Source: Psychrobacter immobilis
GTDB lineage: Bacteria; Pseudomonadota; Gammaproteobacteria; Pseudomonadales; Moraxellaceae
DNA length: 64,000 nt
Assembly: GCF_904846235.1 (NCBI RefSeq)
Contig: NZ_CAJGZN010000003.1
Span: 62,001-126,000, forward strand
Reading direction: 5' to 3'
A program made the translations under genes and the position numbers. This document shows positions 48,176-56,434 of this stretch, piece by piece. The notes below the pieces were generated by a model. It worked only from the letters and a program-made list of their open reading frames with translations. It did no database searches and was not told the DNA's origin. Position 1 is the stretch's first letter, and each line of letters begins with the position of its first letter.

Positions 48176-48814
48176 TTATTTTCGTGATAACGTATAGTCA
48201 TCCTCTAAATTATCGTGTTCATCGATCCGTATCAAATGATTGTCTTGGATGTGGTAGGTCTCGATATTCTTCCCCTTATAAACAATGGTAATCTTATCGT
48301 TATCTTGTCGGTAGATACCGGATTCTAGTAAGGGTGTCCTTGGTTTTTCAGGGTTATGGTAATTGCTTGTTTTTGATACCGACCCATCAGCAAATAGATT
48401 CAATGTGACGTCGATACTGTCGCAATCTATACAAGAGACCATGCCGCCATAATCGCCCATCAATGTCGCTTGCAGCATACTGCTTTTCGCTTCTGATCGC
48501 TCCATAGAGCCGTCTGCATAGGTATCTTTATTTGACTGAGCAGCAGCAATCAGTGATTGCCCTTCCACCATTTCGCCTGTCTCATCATCACTCGCTAGCT
48601 CAGCATTTTTAGCATTGTCATCTTGCAATGATTGTGAAGCCTCTTGCGATTCAGAACCAGTCGACGCGAACGTCGATACCATGTCTTTATCGGTATTGGA
48701 CGAGGCACTATCACAGCCTACGAGTAGCACGCATAGTGATGCTACAAGTAACGAAGGACGCCACCGTTTTACGATAGCAAGCGTAGTAGAGCGAACGGGA
48801 GCAAAATATATCAT
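48176..48814 (-). CDS. NlpE-like lipoprotein
   Basis: The 212 aa protein has a lipoprotein signal with LLVGC, a Ser/Asp-rich linker of about 80 residues, and an NlpE N-domain-like part (GDYGGMVSCIDCDSIDVTLN). NlpE activates the Cpx envelope stress response in E. coli and carries a CxxC motif, present here as CIDC. The C-terminal OB-type domain of long NlpE is absent. The open frame starts with TTG at 48841; ATG at 48814 is preferred but weakly supported. Confidence 0.75.
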   Translation of the reverse strand: MIYFAPVRSTTLAIVKRWRPSLLVASLCVLLVGCDSASSNTDKDMVSTFASTGSESQEASQSLQDDNAKNAELASDDETGEMVEGQSLIAAAQSNKDTYADGSMERSEAKSSMLQATLMGDYGGMVSCIDCDSIDVTLNLFADGSVSKTSNYHNPEKPRTPLLESGIYRQDNDKITIVYKGKNIETYHIQDNHLIRIDEHDNLEDDYTLSRK

Positions 48815-49256
48815 GGTTATACCAAAAACAGTTTTTAACAAGTATTTTTCAAGCTCATCTATACTATCGACAACGTAAAGCCATTGTCAAAGATAAGGAT
48901 AATAAGGCATGGGCGCGTAGTAATAATATAAATTAAGAACTTGATAGCATTATCTTATATTCAAAATACAGATAGCTTATGAGTAGAAAGCGACAAATAT
49001 CTAATGCTTATCCGTTTATAAGGTAAGCTGACTAAAGATATCAAAGGCTTGAAAATATCTCTGTGGGCTTTTTGTTGTTGGTCATATATCTAAAAGACAT
49101 GAGTTGGTAGTAGAGATATCTGTTGGTATCGCTAATATTGGTTATAAGGGCGGGTTAATAGTAGACAAAAAAATAGACATTGTATCGAAGATAGCAATGT
49201 CTGTTTTAAAAGCAGAAGTAAGAAAAAAACCTAATAATTAATTGAGCAATAGAATA
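48815..49256. other. Intergenic region upstream of the NlpE-like gene
   Basis: About 440 bp, AT-rich, without a supported gene. It contains the dsbB terminator at 49166-49207 and presumably the promoter of the lipoprotein gene. Confidence 0.4.
49166..49207 (-). terminator. Terminator of dsbB
   Basis: AGACATTG (49175-49182) and CAATGTCT (49195-49202) form an 8-bp stem with a 12-nt loop; an A-run on the plus strand gives the T-run for minus-strand transcripts. Confidence 0.7.
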
Positions 49257-49769
49257 TTAATGAGTTGGCTTTACGATACGCAATAGTATCAACACGTGTA
49301 CGATCAGCAGCACACTGAATAGAATCAACGACTGCTCAGGAATGCTTAATCCTATAAATGTCCAATCAACAGAAGCGCATTCGCCAGATCCTGCAAAAAC
49401 TTCCTTGAATACTTGTAGAATAGGGAGGGTATCAAGCCAATAGTTCAGTCCTGGACCACAAGAAGGTACTTGGTCAGCAGGTAAATGTTGCAGCCATACA
49501 TGGCGTGCTGCTACCGCAGTTGCCCAGCCGATACCTACTAGACTCCCAAGCCATAGCAATAGTCTTATCACTTTAGACTTAGGATTAAACAACGCTGATA
49601 TCAGGGCAAATCCGCCCATGACGATTAGACCAACACGCTGAAAAATACAGAGCGGGCAAGGTGAAAGCCCTAAATGACGCTGTAAATAAAACAGCGCAAA
49701 GCTCATGCCTATCACGGCCATTATCACCAAAAATACTTGCAGGTTACGGTAAGTGGTTAGCTGTCGCAT
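49257..49769 (-). CDS. dsbB: Disulfide bond formation protein B
   Basis: DsbB reoxidises DsbA and passes electrons to quinone. The 170 aa protein has four membrane helices, the first Cys pair in CPLCIFQR (Cys38/Cys41), and the second pair near 104 and 127 (PSCGPGLNYWLDTLP, GSGEC). Both pairs needed for activity are present. It lies near gshA; no dsbA is in the window. Confidence 0.95.
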   Translation of the reverse strand: MRQLTTYRNLQVFLVIMAVIGMSFALFYLQRHLGLSPCPLCIFQRVGLIVMGGFALISALFNPKSKVIRLLLWLGSLVGIGWATAVAARHVWLQHLPADQVPSCGPGLNYWLDTLPILQVFKEVFAGSGECASVDWTFIGLSIPEQSLILFSVLLIVHVLILLRIVKPTH

Positions 49770-49874
49770 TGTGCGGTTACTCTTATGGGTTTATCTATAA
49801 TAGATGTGGGGTAGCAATCCAGATTAAACAGTCAAAATTGCACAGTCAGGACTTAGTAATTAATAACTAGCAAC

Positions 49875-51458
49875 TTAGCGATACTGCTGTAAAAATTCCG
49901 CAAAGTCTTCTGTTTCAGACTGCTCAATCTCAGCTTGCTGTAAGATAGATTTTTCTGCCAATACTTCGTATTTAGCTTGAGTATTTGGACTAAGCGTCTG
50001 CTGTAGTAAAGACTCGCGATGCTGCTGAGCCAACGTAAAGCCAAGCTGCCATAAGCTGCCTAAGCGTTTACTATCGGAATTCACTTGGGCAGAGATAGTC
50101 GACTCAGAGTGTCCTGCTTTGCCTTGCATCAATGCTACGGCCGTGCGGTAATCGTTACCACCGTAGTGAGCATCAAGCAATGCAGCAAGCGGCTGCATAC
50201 GCTCTAGATGCGTGAGCATCCAGCTTTCGAGTGACTGCTCTTGGCCATTATTGATAATATGCAAGTCATCACGGCGACCTTCATTGACCACACGCTCAAG
50301 ATTGATAGCGAGTGTGTCTTCTTCTTCAGGTAGCAGGTCTGGTGAGTCACTGAACAGGCAATACAGCGCCATCACTTCCAAGAAGCAAGCACTAGAGAGG
50401 CGAATACCTACGTCACTATATGGGTCAAGATCGATAGCACGGAACTCGACATAGGCGATACCACGACGCTCAAGCGCTTCGGTTGGTGTTTCACCGCTCA
50501 TTGCGATTTGTTTAGGACGAATAGGGCTGTAGTACTCGTTTTCTATCTGCAAAATATGATTGTTAATTTGGATTGGATTGCCAGCTTCGTCTTCTAAGCC
50601 AAGCTTAGCAAAGCTTTCGTGCGGTGTTTGAATGGCACGGCGCAGACCATCGACATACTCTGGCAAATAGTTATAACGGATATCAAGTTGCTCTTGCACG
50701 CTATTGGTATAGCCAAGCTTACCCATACGTAGGCTAGTCGCAGCAGGTTTGTAATAAGTCGAATCATTAAGCAATTCTAAATCGTGCTCACGCCCTGCCA
50801 AGAAACAAGGACACACGCTTGGACTGGCACCTAGCAAATATAAAACAAGGCTGGTTAGACGTTTAAAGTTACGAATCAACCCTAGGTATTTTTCGTTTTT
50901 GAACTCTGTCAACGTTTGACTTTGTGCGGTCGGCGTTTTGGCTTGCCATGTCTCAAACAACGTATCACCAAAAGACAAGTTGTAATGTAGACCAGCAATC
51001 GTCTGCATACGGCGACCATAGCGGATACCAAGGCCACTACGATATAGGGTTTTTAGCTTACCCGTATTAGAGCTACCATAATCAGCTAGTGGAATATCTT
51101 CATCTTTAGAAGACAACATACAAGGCATCGATAATGGCCACATCAGCTCACCTTCAGGTATGCCCTGATAGACCAATACGTGCAATTGGCGCAGCATATT
51201 GAGGGTCTCTTTTGGTGAGGATTTTGGTTCAGTGATGAGCTCAAGCAGACTTTCTGAGTAATCGGTAGTAATAAAAGGATGGGTAAGTTTTGACCCAAGT
51301 TTGGCTGGATGCGGGGTCTGTGCCAAGAAACCATCAGGCTTTACGCGCAGGCCCTCTTTTTCAATACCGCGGAGCATACCCGTTAAGTGTTGGCTATCAA
51401 ACCAATTAGGGATTTCGAAATTAACAAAGCTACTCGCAAAATTACTCATAATAGTCAT
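49875..51458 (-). CDS. gshA: Glutamate-cysteine ligase
   Basis: GshA performs the first step of glutathione synthesis. The 527 aa protein has the type 1 proteobacterial pattern: RGIEKEGLRV, TTDYSESLLELIT, MLSSKDEDIPLADYGSSNTG, AGLHYNLSF, and AYVEFRAIDLDPYSDVGI. The frame starts ATGACTATTATG; the second ATG (51449) is equally possible. The length matches the E. coli enzyme (518 aa). Confidence 0.96.
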   Translation of the reverse strand: MTIMSNFASSFVNFEIPNWFDSQHLTGMLRGIEKEGLRVKPDGFLAQTPHPAKLGSKLTHPFITTDYSESLLELITEPKSSPKETLNMLRQLHVLVYQGIPEGELMWPLSMPCMLSSKDEDIPLADYGSSNTGKLKTLYRSGLGIRYGRRMQTIAGLHYNLSFGDTLFETWQAKTPTAQSQTLTEFKNEKYLGLIRNFKRLTSLVLYLLGASPSVCPCFLAGREHDLELLNDSTYYKPAATSLRMGKLGYTNSVQEQLDIRYNYLPEYVDGLRRAIQTPHESFAKLGLEDEAGNPIQINNHILQIENEYYSPIRPKQIAMSGETPTEALERRGIAYVEFRAIDLDPYSDVGIRLSSACFLEVMALYCLFSDSPDLLPEEEDTLAINLERVVNEGRRDDLHIINNGQEQSLESWMLTHLERMQPLAALLDAHYGGNDYRTAVALMQGKAGHSESTISAQVNSDSKRLGSLWQLGFTLAQQHRESLLQQTLSPNTQAKYEVLAEKSILQQAEIEQSETEDFAEFLQQYR

Positions 51459-51682
51459 CTATTGTTATTTATTATGGCGGATCAAAACACGATAAGCGTT
51501 TGTCCATAAAATAGGTAAATGTTAGGTCAATAATTCCGTCAGTTTAGCTCAAAGCTGCCTTGAAAACCACGGACAATTACAAATACGATAAGCTTTAGGC
51601 AACGCGATTTGTGAAGATTTTGACCCTGTCTTTAATACAAATTCATCTCGAATATAGCGTTATTCTGGCCAGACAGTTTGAT

Positions 51683-51716
51683 AAAAAAAGCATCTACCTG
51701 AGAGATAGATGCTTTG
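51683..51716 (-). terminator. Terminator of erpA
   Basis: AAAAAAGCATCTA and TAGATGCTTTG form a stem around CCTGAGAGA; a T-run follows on the minus strand. It lies about 90 bp after the erpA stop. Confidence 0.75.
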
Positions 51717-51802
51717 TTCATTATGCCTACAAGCCATTTGACATAGTATTGGCACACTATCGCATTATCTTAATAACCATAGCGCGACCGCGTCTATTTA
51801 GC

Positions 51803-52183
51803 TTATATAGAGAATGACGAACCGCAGCCGCACGTGGTCGTGGCATTCGGATTGGTCACGACAAAACGTGCCCCTTCCAGTCCTTCAGTATAGTCAACGG
51901 TCGAGCCTTGCAAGTATTGATAGCTTAGCGAATCGACGACTAACGTCACATCACCATTATCAAAATTGGCATCGTCTTCGTTTAGGTCGTTGGCAAAGTT
52001 AAACCCGTAAGAGAAACCAGAACAACCGCCACCCGTCACATAGACACGTAGCATAAGATCGCTATCGCCTTCTTCTTCACGTAGACGGCGTACTTTTTGC
52101 GCCGCACTATCAGTTAGGCTTAATACGGTTGGATCTACTGGCTGGCTTGAGCTTGGACTAAATTGGTTGGCTGATTCGTTCAT
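51803..52183 (-). CDS. erpA: Iron-sulfur cluster insertion protein ErpA
   Basis: ErpA is an A-type carrier that delivers Fe-S clusters to apoproteins. The 126 aa protein has the three cluster Cys residues, in [13 protein letters not shown] and [12 protein letters not shown] at 52183 ([14 protein letters not shown]) has GAGGTAGAT directly before it and is chosen over the upstream ATG at 52237. The N-terminus is Ser-rich and longer than in E. coli. Confidence 0.94.
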   Translation of the reverse strand: MNESANQFSPSSSQPVDPTVLSLTDSAAQKVRRLREEEGDSDLMLRVYVTGGGCSGFSYGFNFANDLNEDDANFDNGDVTLVVDSLSYQYLQGSTVDYTEGLEGARFVVTNPNATTTCGCGSSFSI

Positions 52184-52859
52184 ATCTACCTCAGTTGCTA
52201 GGATCAAATGCGGTCGTCGTCCTGTTTGGGTTTGCAATATGGTACTTGCAAATAAAGATACGCACGGCGTTTGATTTAATTGGGTGCTGTCATTATGGCA
52301 AAGCTATTGGTGCATTATAAGCTGTTTGTACAATTTCAAAATAGTATTTGTGCCACCACAACACTTTATTGGCTCTATTGATGGTGGGTACTTATCTTTT
52401 AGCAGTATATCATAATGGGGGTGCTGATTCGTTTGTCAAGAGTGATGCAACTACTGAATTTTACTAATGAATAGCAGTGTCCCAATTTTGATATTGTGTT
52501 TTTTAAAATAACTGCGTCAATAGGCTAAACCAATAACCAGACTAAAAAATAATAGCGTGTGACTAAATAGCGTATGACTATATAAAACCCTACTTAATAA
52601 TATTAGGCAGTCTTAAAGCTTATTAGTCATATTACGGTATTTTACGGCCATAACCTTTATAATAGTAACAACTATATATGAGCTCAAGAGTCGCTTGTGC
52701 AACTTAAGGTGTTTAGCGTAATAAATACTTAGTTTTGAAATAGTTATTTAATTGTTTGCCTATGGGGCGAGCGTTTGAAATAATAGCCGCCAGTTGGCAA
52801 ACCCTATGTGTGTTTCTTATTGCCCTATATCTATATTATTGTTGAGATGAAGAAATTAT
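52184..52859. other. Divergent intergenic region, erpA and ABC-F gene
   Basis: About 675 bp with no supported gene. It has a tandem 15-bp imperfect repeat (TAGCGTGTGACTAAA, then TAGCGTATGACTATA) at 52553-52582 and a perfect -10 TATAAT at 52658-52663 without a good -35. It is the longest gene-free stretch in the window. Confidence 0.45.
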
Positions 52860-54881
52860 ATGATCGAATTTAAAGACGTTGGTGTTCGCCGTGATGGTCG
52901 TGAATTGTTTGCAGGTGCAAGCTTTCAGCTCCATCCAGGTCACAAAGTTGGACTGACGGGCAACAACGGCACAGGCAAATCTACCTTATTTGCGCTATTA
53001 CTGACGCAGATGGGTACAGGTGATACAGAGGTCACCCTTGATAAAGGTGAAGTCAGTATTCCTGATAGCTGGCATGTGGCGCACATGGCGCAGGAAGTTG
53101 GTGCTACGACGCAGTCTGCAATTGATTATGTATTGAGCGGTGATGAGCAGTGGTATGAAATTAATGCTGCGCTAAACGATTTGAGCAGTGTCAGTGATGA
53201 GCAAATTGGTGTACTACACCAGCAGTTCGATGAAATCGACGGGTATCGTACGCCGACCAAAGCGGCGCAAATTATGGCAGGTCTTGGTTTTAAGACTAGC
53301 CAGCATGAACTGCCAGTAGAAGGGTTTTCTGGTGGTTGGCGTATGCGCTTAAACCTCGCCAAAACCTTGATGAGCCGTGCTGATCTGATGTTACTCGATG
53401 AGCCAACCAACCATTTGGACTTGGACGCTATCTTATGGCTTGAGACATGGATCAATGCCTATATGGGTCTGGTCATTGTGATTTCTCATGACCAAGCGTT
53501 TTTGGATGCGACAGTCGGTCATATCCTGCATGTCGAGCAACAAAAAATCACCCTGTATACTGGTAACTATCAGCAGTTTATTCGTACCCGTCACGAACGT
53601 ATGGCGCAGCAGCAGCAAGCGTTTGAGAAACAAGAAGCGACTAAGGCTCACTTAGATGACTTTATTCGTCGTTTCCGTGCTAAAGCCAGTAAAGCCAAGC
53701 AAGCACAGAGCCGTATTAAGCAGTTAGAGCGTATGGCAGAGCTATCACCAATGATGGCTGACAATCCGTTCTCGTTCCAGTTTTACGAGCCAGCAAACAT
53801 GAGCTCACCGCTAATTGAGCTGACCAACGCAGATATTGGCTATAGTGAGACACCGCTTCTACACAATGCCAATGTACAGGTAACCCCTGACACCCGTCTT
53901 GGCTTATTGGGTATGAACGGCGCTGGTAAATCAACGCTGATTAAAGCATTAGTCGGTGAACTTGGCGTACTAACAGGGAAGTATCGTGTTTCGGATACCC
54001 TAAAGCTCGGCTATTTTAATCAGCATCAAATGGACATCTTAGATGCCAAAGCAACGCCTATAGAGATGCTACGTCGCCTAGCAGGTAAAACCTCTGATGC
54101 GATGCTACGCTCATTTTTGGGTAGCTTTGACTTCCGCGGTGAGCGCATTGATACACCAAGTGAGCTATTCTCAGGTGGTGAGCGCGCGCGTTTGACCTTG
54201 GCACTGATCGTCTGGCAACGTCCAAACGTACTTGTACTCGATGAGCCTACCAACCATTTAGACTTACAAATGCGTCAAGCATTGACGATTGCATTACAAG
54301 GTTTTAAGGGCGCAGTGGTACTGGTCTCGCATGATCGAGAGTTGATTGCCAATGTCTGTGATGAGCTATATCTGGTACACGATGGCATCATCGAAGAGTT
54401 CGATGGCGACATTGGTGACTATGGTAAGTGGCTAGCAGAGAAGCGCAAGCAAGAGAATGCATCAGATAAGAATACCGGTAAGAAAAAAAGTAAAAAAGAG
54501 AGTAAGAAGTTTGTTTCACGTGAAACAGATAATAGCCAAGTAAGCAACAAAGCATCTGATAATTCGTCAAATAGTAAAGCTGCGACGCCTGCACTTAGTA
54601 AAGAAGAGCAGCGTAAGCTAGCGGCTGAACAGCGTAAAATGACAGCACCTATCCGCCGCGAGATAGAAGAAACAGAAAAGACACTGGCTAAGATTGATAA
54701 GCAGCTCGTGACGCTGGAAGAAAAACTGGCTGATACAGAGCTGTACGAAGAGAGCCGTAAGTCTGACTTGCTTGTATTGCTCAATGAGCAAACAGCGCTA
54801 CAGCAGCAGCATAGTGATAATGAAGAGAAATTACTACTATCAATGACGACTTTAGAAGAGATGGAAGCTAAGTTCGCATAA
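52860..54881 (+). CDS. ABC-F family ATPase, YheS-like
   Basis: ABC-F proteins have two ABC domains and no membrane part; many act on the ribosome. The 673 aa protein has Walker A GNNGTGKST at 34-42, signature GFSGGWRMRLNLAK, Walker B LMLLDEPTNHLDLDAI, a long linker with basic coiled coil (FIRRFRAKASKAKQAQSR), the second Walker A GMNGAGKST and a second LDEPTNHLD. The order and length fit YheS rather than EttA or Uup. The C-terminal tail is a Lys/Ser/Glu-rich coiled coil that contains a parS site at DNA level. Confidence 0.92.
   Translation: MIEFKDVGVRRDGRELFAGASFQLHPGHKVGLTGNNGTGKSTLFALLLTQMGTGDTEVTLDKGEVSIPDSWHVAHMAQEVGATTQSAIDYVLSGDEQWYEINAALNDLSSVSDEQIGVLHQQFDEIDGYRTPTKAAQIMAGLGFKTSQHELPVEGFSGGWRMRLNLAKTLMSRADLMLLDEPTNHLDLDAILWLETWINAYMGLVIVISHDQAFLDATVGHILHVEQQKITLYTGNYQQFIRTRHERMAQQQQAFEKQEATKAHLDDFIRRFRAKASKAKQAQSRIKQLERMAELSPMMADNPFSFQFYEPANMSSPLIELTNADIGYSETPLLHNANVQVTPDTRLGLLGMNGAGKSTLIKALVGELGVLTGKYRVSDTLKLGYFNQHQMDILDAKATPIEMLRRLAGKTSDAMLRSFLGSFDFRGERIDTPSELFSGGERARLTLALIVWQRPNVLVLDEPTNHLDLQMRQALTIALQGFKGAVVLVSHDRELIANVCDELYLVHDGIIEEFDGDIGDYGKWLAEKRKQENASDKNTGKKKSKKESKKFVSRETDNSQVSNKASDNSSNSKAATPALSKEEQRKLAAEQRKMTAPIRREIEETEKTLAKIDKQLVTLEEKLADTELYEESRKSDLLVLLNEQTALQQQHSDNEEKLLLSMTTLEEMEAKFA
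54513..54526. promoter_or_regulatory. parS: parS centromere site inside the ABC-F gene
   Basis: GTTTCACGTGAAAC, flanked by T and A, makes the full 16-bp palindrome TGTTTCACGTGAAACA. It encodes VSRET in the low-complexity tail, a region free to hold it. It is the rightmost site, about 48 kb from oriC. Confidence 0.8.
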
Positions 54882-54915
54882 AGCATTCTAGATAGTTAAT
54901 TATATAAGCAGACAT

Positions 54916-54947
54916 AAAAAAGGGATGGCATCAGCCATCCCTTTTTT
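54916..54947. terminator. Bidirectional terminator, ABC-F and RlpA-like genes
   Basis: AAAAAAGGGATGGC and GCCATCCCTTTTTT form a perfect 14-bp stem with a 4-nt loop and T-runs on both strands between convergent genes. Confidence 0.92.
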
Positions 54948-54953
54948 ATTACA

Positions 54954-55316
54954 TTATTCCTTACGATATTTGCCATCACCGTACGACAGTATTTCCATCG
55001 TGGTCGTACAAAGCTGACAGTTTATTTCACCAGCAGCGGCTTTTGATAAATCAAGGATACGACCTCTAATAAAAGGTCCTCTGTCCGTGATTTTTACAAC
55101 GACGCTCTGCTTTGTCTTTTGATTGGTTACTTGTACCTTCGTACCGAACGGTAACGTGCGATGTGCAGCGGTTAGAGAGTTCATGTTGAAGATACTGCCA
55201 CTCGCTGTGCGCTTACCATGAAACTTACTACCATAATAACTGGTATTGGCTGCAAAAACTGTGGTGCTAAGTAGTAGCGATAAAGTGACAACCAAAGACT
55301 TGATTAAATAAGACAT
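54954..55316 (-). CDS. Short RlpA-like protein
   Basis: The 120 aa protein has a signal peptide (LVVTLSLLLSTTVFAAN) and one RlpA-type double-psi beta-barrel: YYGSKFHGKRTASGSIFNMN, TAAHRTLPFGTKVQVTN, VKITDRGPFIRGRILDLS. RlpA proteins bind or cut denuded peptidoglycan strands at the septum. There is no SPOR domain and no lipobox, so it is a periplasmic short version. The Asp in TDRGPF is conserved. Confidence 0.9.
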   Translation of the reverse strand: MSYLIKSLVVTLSLLLSTTVFAANTSYYGSKFHGKRTASGSIFNMNSLTAAHRTLPFGTKVQVTNQKTKQSVVVKITDRGPFIRGRILDLSKAAAGEINCQLCTTTMEILSYGDGKYRKE

Positions 55317-55814
55317 TTAATACCTTTAAGCAATTAATAAAATAGACAGATGCTCTTGCCTACGTTATCTATACTCCCTATGAGTATGAATAATAGGGGA
55401 TTCTACAAGAGCTAGCTTGTCATATTATTACTGCCGTGTAAAAAACTCATGAGGTCAAATAGCTGTTTTTTAAGGAAAAATAGCTATTTTTTAGCAAAAA
55501 AATGATGGTACAGGTACTAAAGCTAGACTTATAAAGAGTGATTCTCATAAAGAAGCCGACAAAATACTGGAAAGCAAACAACGTAATATAAATAGGTAAT
55601 ATATAAAGACCAAATCTATCGATATAGCATAATTATCGTTATGAAAGCTCAAATAGAAATAGATAATATAATGTAAAAAAACCTTGCTATATTCTTACTA
55701 TTTTGTAGAATGGATAAGGTTAGACATTATTCTAGAGTATCTATCAAATATACTCATGATAAGTTTGATATTTGGTCAAATAATTTATTTTTTATCGTCT
55801 TTCGAGGAAGTTTT
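55317..55814. other. Divergent intergenic region with candidate promoter and short repeats
   Basis: No gene is seen. TTGCTA (55684-55689) and TAGAAT (55706-55711) with a 16-bp spacer are a fair promoter for the DUF3015 gene, about 100 bp before its ATG. Two 21-bp similar units beginning AAATAGCT and followed by a T-run lie at about 55457-55500. Confidence 0.45.
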
Positions 55815-56306
55815 ATGTTGAAAAAAATTGCGTTCGCTTCAGTTGTCGCGGCAATGATTCCGTTTAGTACAGCGAATGCTGATCTTGGCTCTAAATTTAA
55901 AAAAGTAGAGACTGGTCGTACGATTGAGCAAGTATACAAAGAATGTGGTATTGGTGGTGCTTTGTTCGGTAATTCAAGCCCTATCCTTGCTATTATCTCT
56001 AACGTGACTTGGGATTGGGGTACTACCGCTGCGACTTCTAATTCTATGTCTCCTGAAACTTGCCAGGGTGGCAATGTTAGAGCGGCTGTTTTGATCAAAG
56101 AAGCATTCCCAAGTGTGGAAAAAGACTTAGCTTCAGGTCAAGGAGCTCATTTATCTGCCCTACAAAGTGTTGCTAACTGTGATTCAGCTGCTAGTGTACG
56201 CGCACAATATGGTCAATATACTCAGACTTCTGCCTATCGTACTGCTACGCAAGATCAAAATGCTGAAACACTATTTAGCATCGTTAAGCAAAGCTGTGCT
56301 ATCTAA
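55815..56306 (+). CDS. DUF3015 family secreted protein
   Basis: The 163 aa protein has a signal peptide (MLKKIAFASVVAAMIPFSTANA) and a DUF3015-like body with CGIGGALFG, Cys residues spaced as in the family, and a C-terminal IVKQSCAI. It is probably periplasmic with disulfides; the role is unknown. ATG at 55815 follows CGAGGAAG at good spacing; the longer frame from 55710 has no support. A terminator follows. In related gammaproteobacteria DUF3015 genes often precede a DUF4105 gene, as here. Confidence 0.82.
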   Translation: MLKKIAFASVVAAMIPFSTANADLGSKFKKVETGRTIEQVYKECGIGGALFGNSSPILAIISNVTWDWGTTAATSNSMSPETCQGGNVRAAVLIKEAFPSVEKDLASGQGAHLSALQSVANCDSAASVRAQYGQYTQTSAYRTATQDQNAETLFSIVKQSCAI

Positions 56307-56370
56307 ATATTGAAAGTATTAGGTATTAAGTTTTTAGTTTAATACTCAAAATTTTGATAATTTAATGATA

Positions 56371-56404
56371 AAAACACGTAATCCTAGTGCTTACGTGTTT
56401 TTTA
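56371..56404 (+). terminator. Terminator of the DUF3015 gene
   Basis: AAAACACGTAA and TTACGTGTTTT form a perfect stem around TCCTAGTGC, followed by T. It overlaps the 5' end of the open frame of the next gene and so argues for a later start there. Confidence 0.85.
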
Positions 56405-56434
56405 TTGCTAATGTATTTATGGTATCTAAATAAA

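Noticed and set aside
56387-56434. Upstream start of the DUF4105 protein
   Set aside because: It falls inside the hairpin and T-run that terminate the DUF3015 gene; the later ATG gives a clean signal peptide.
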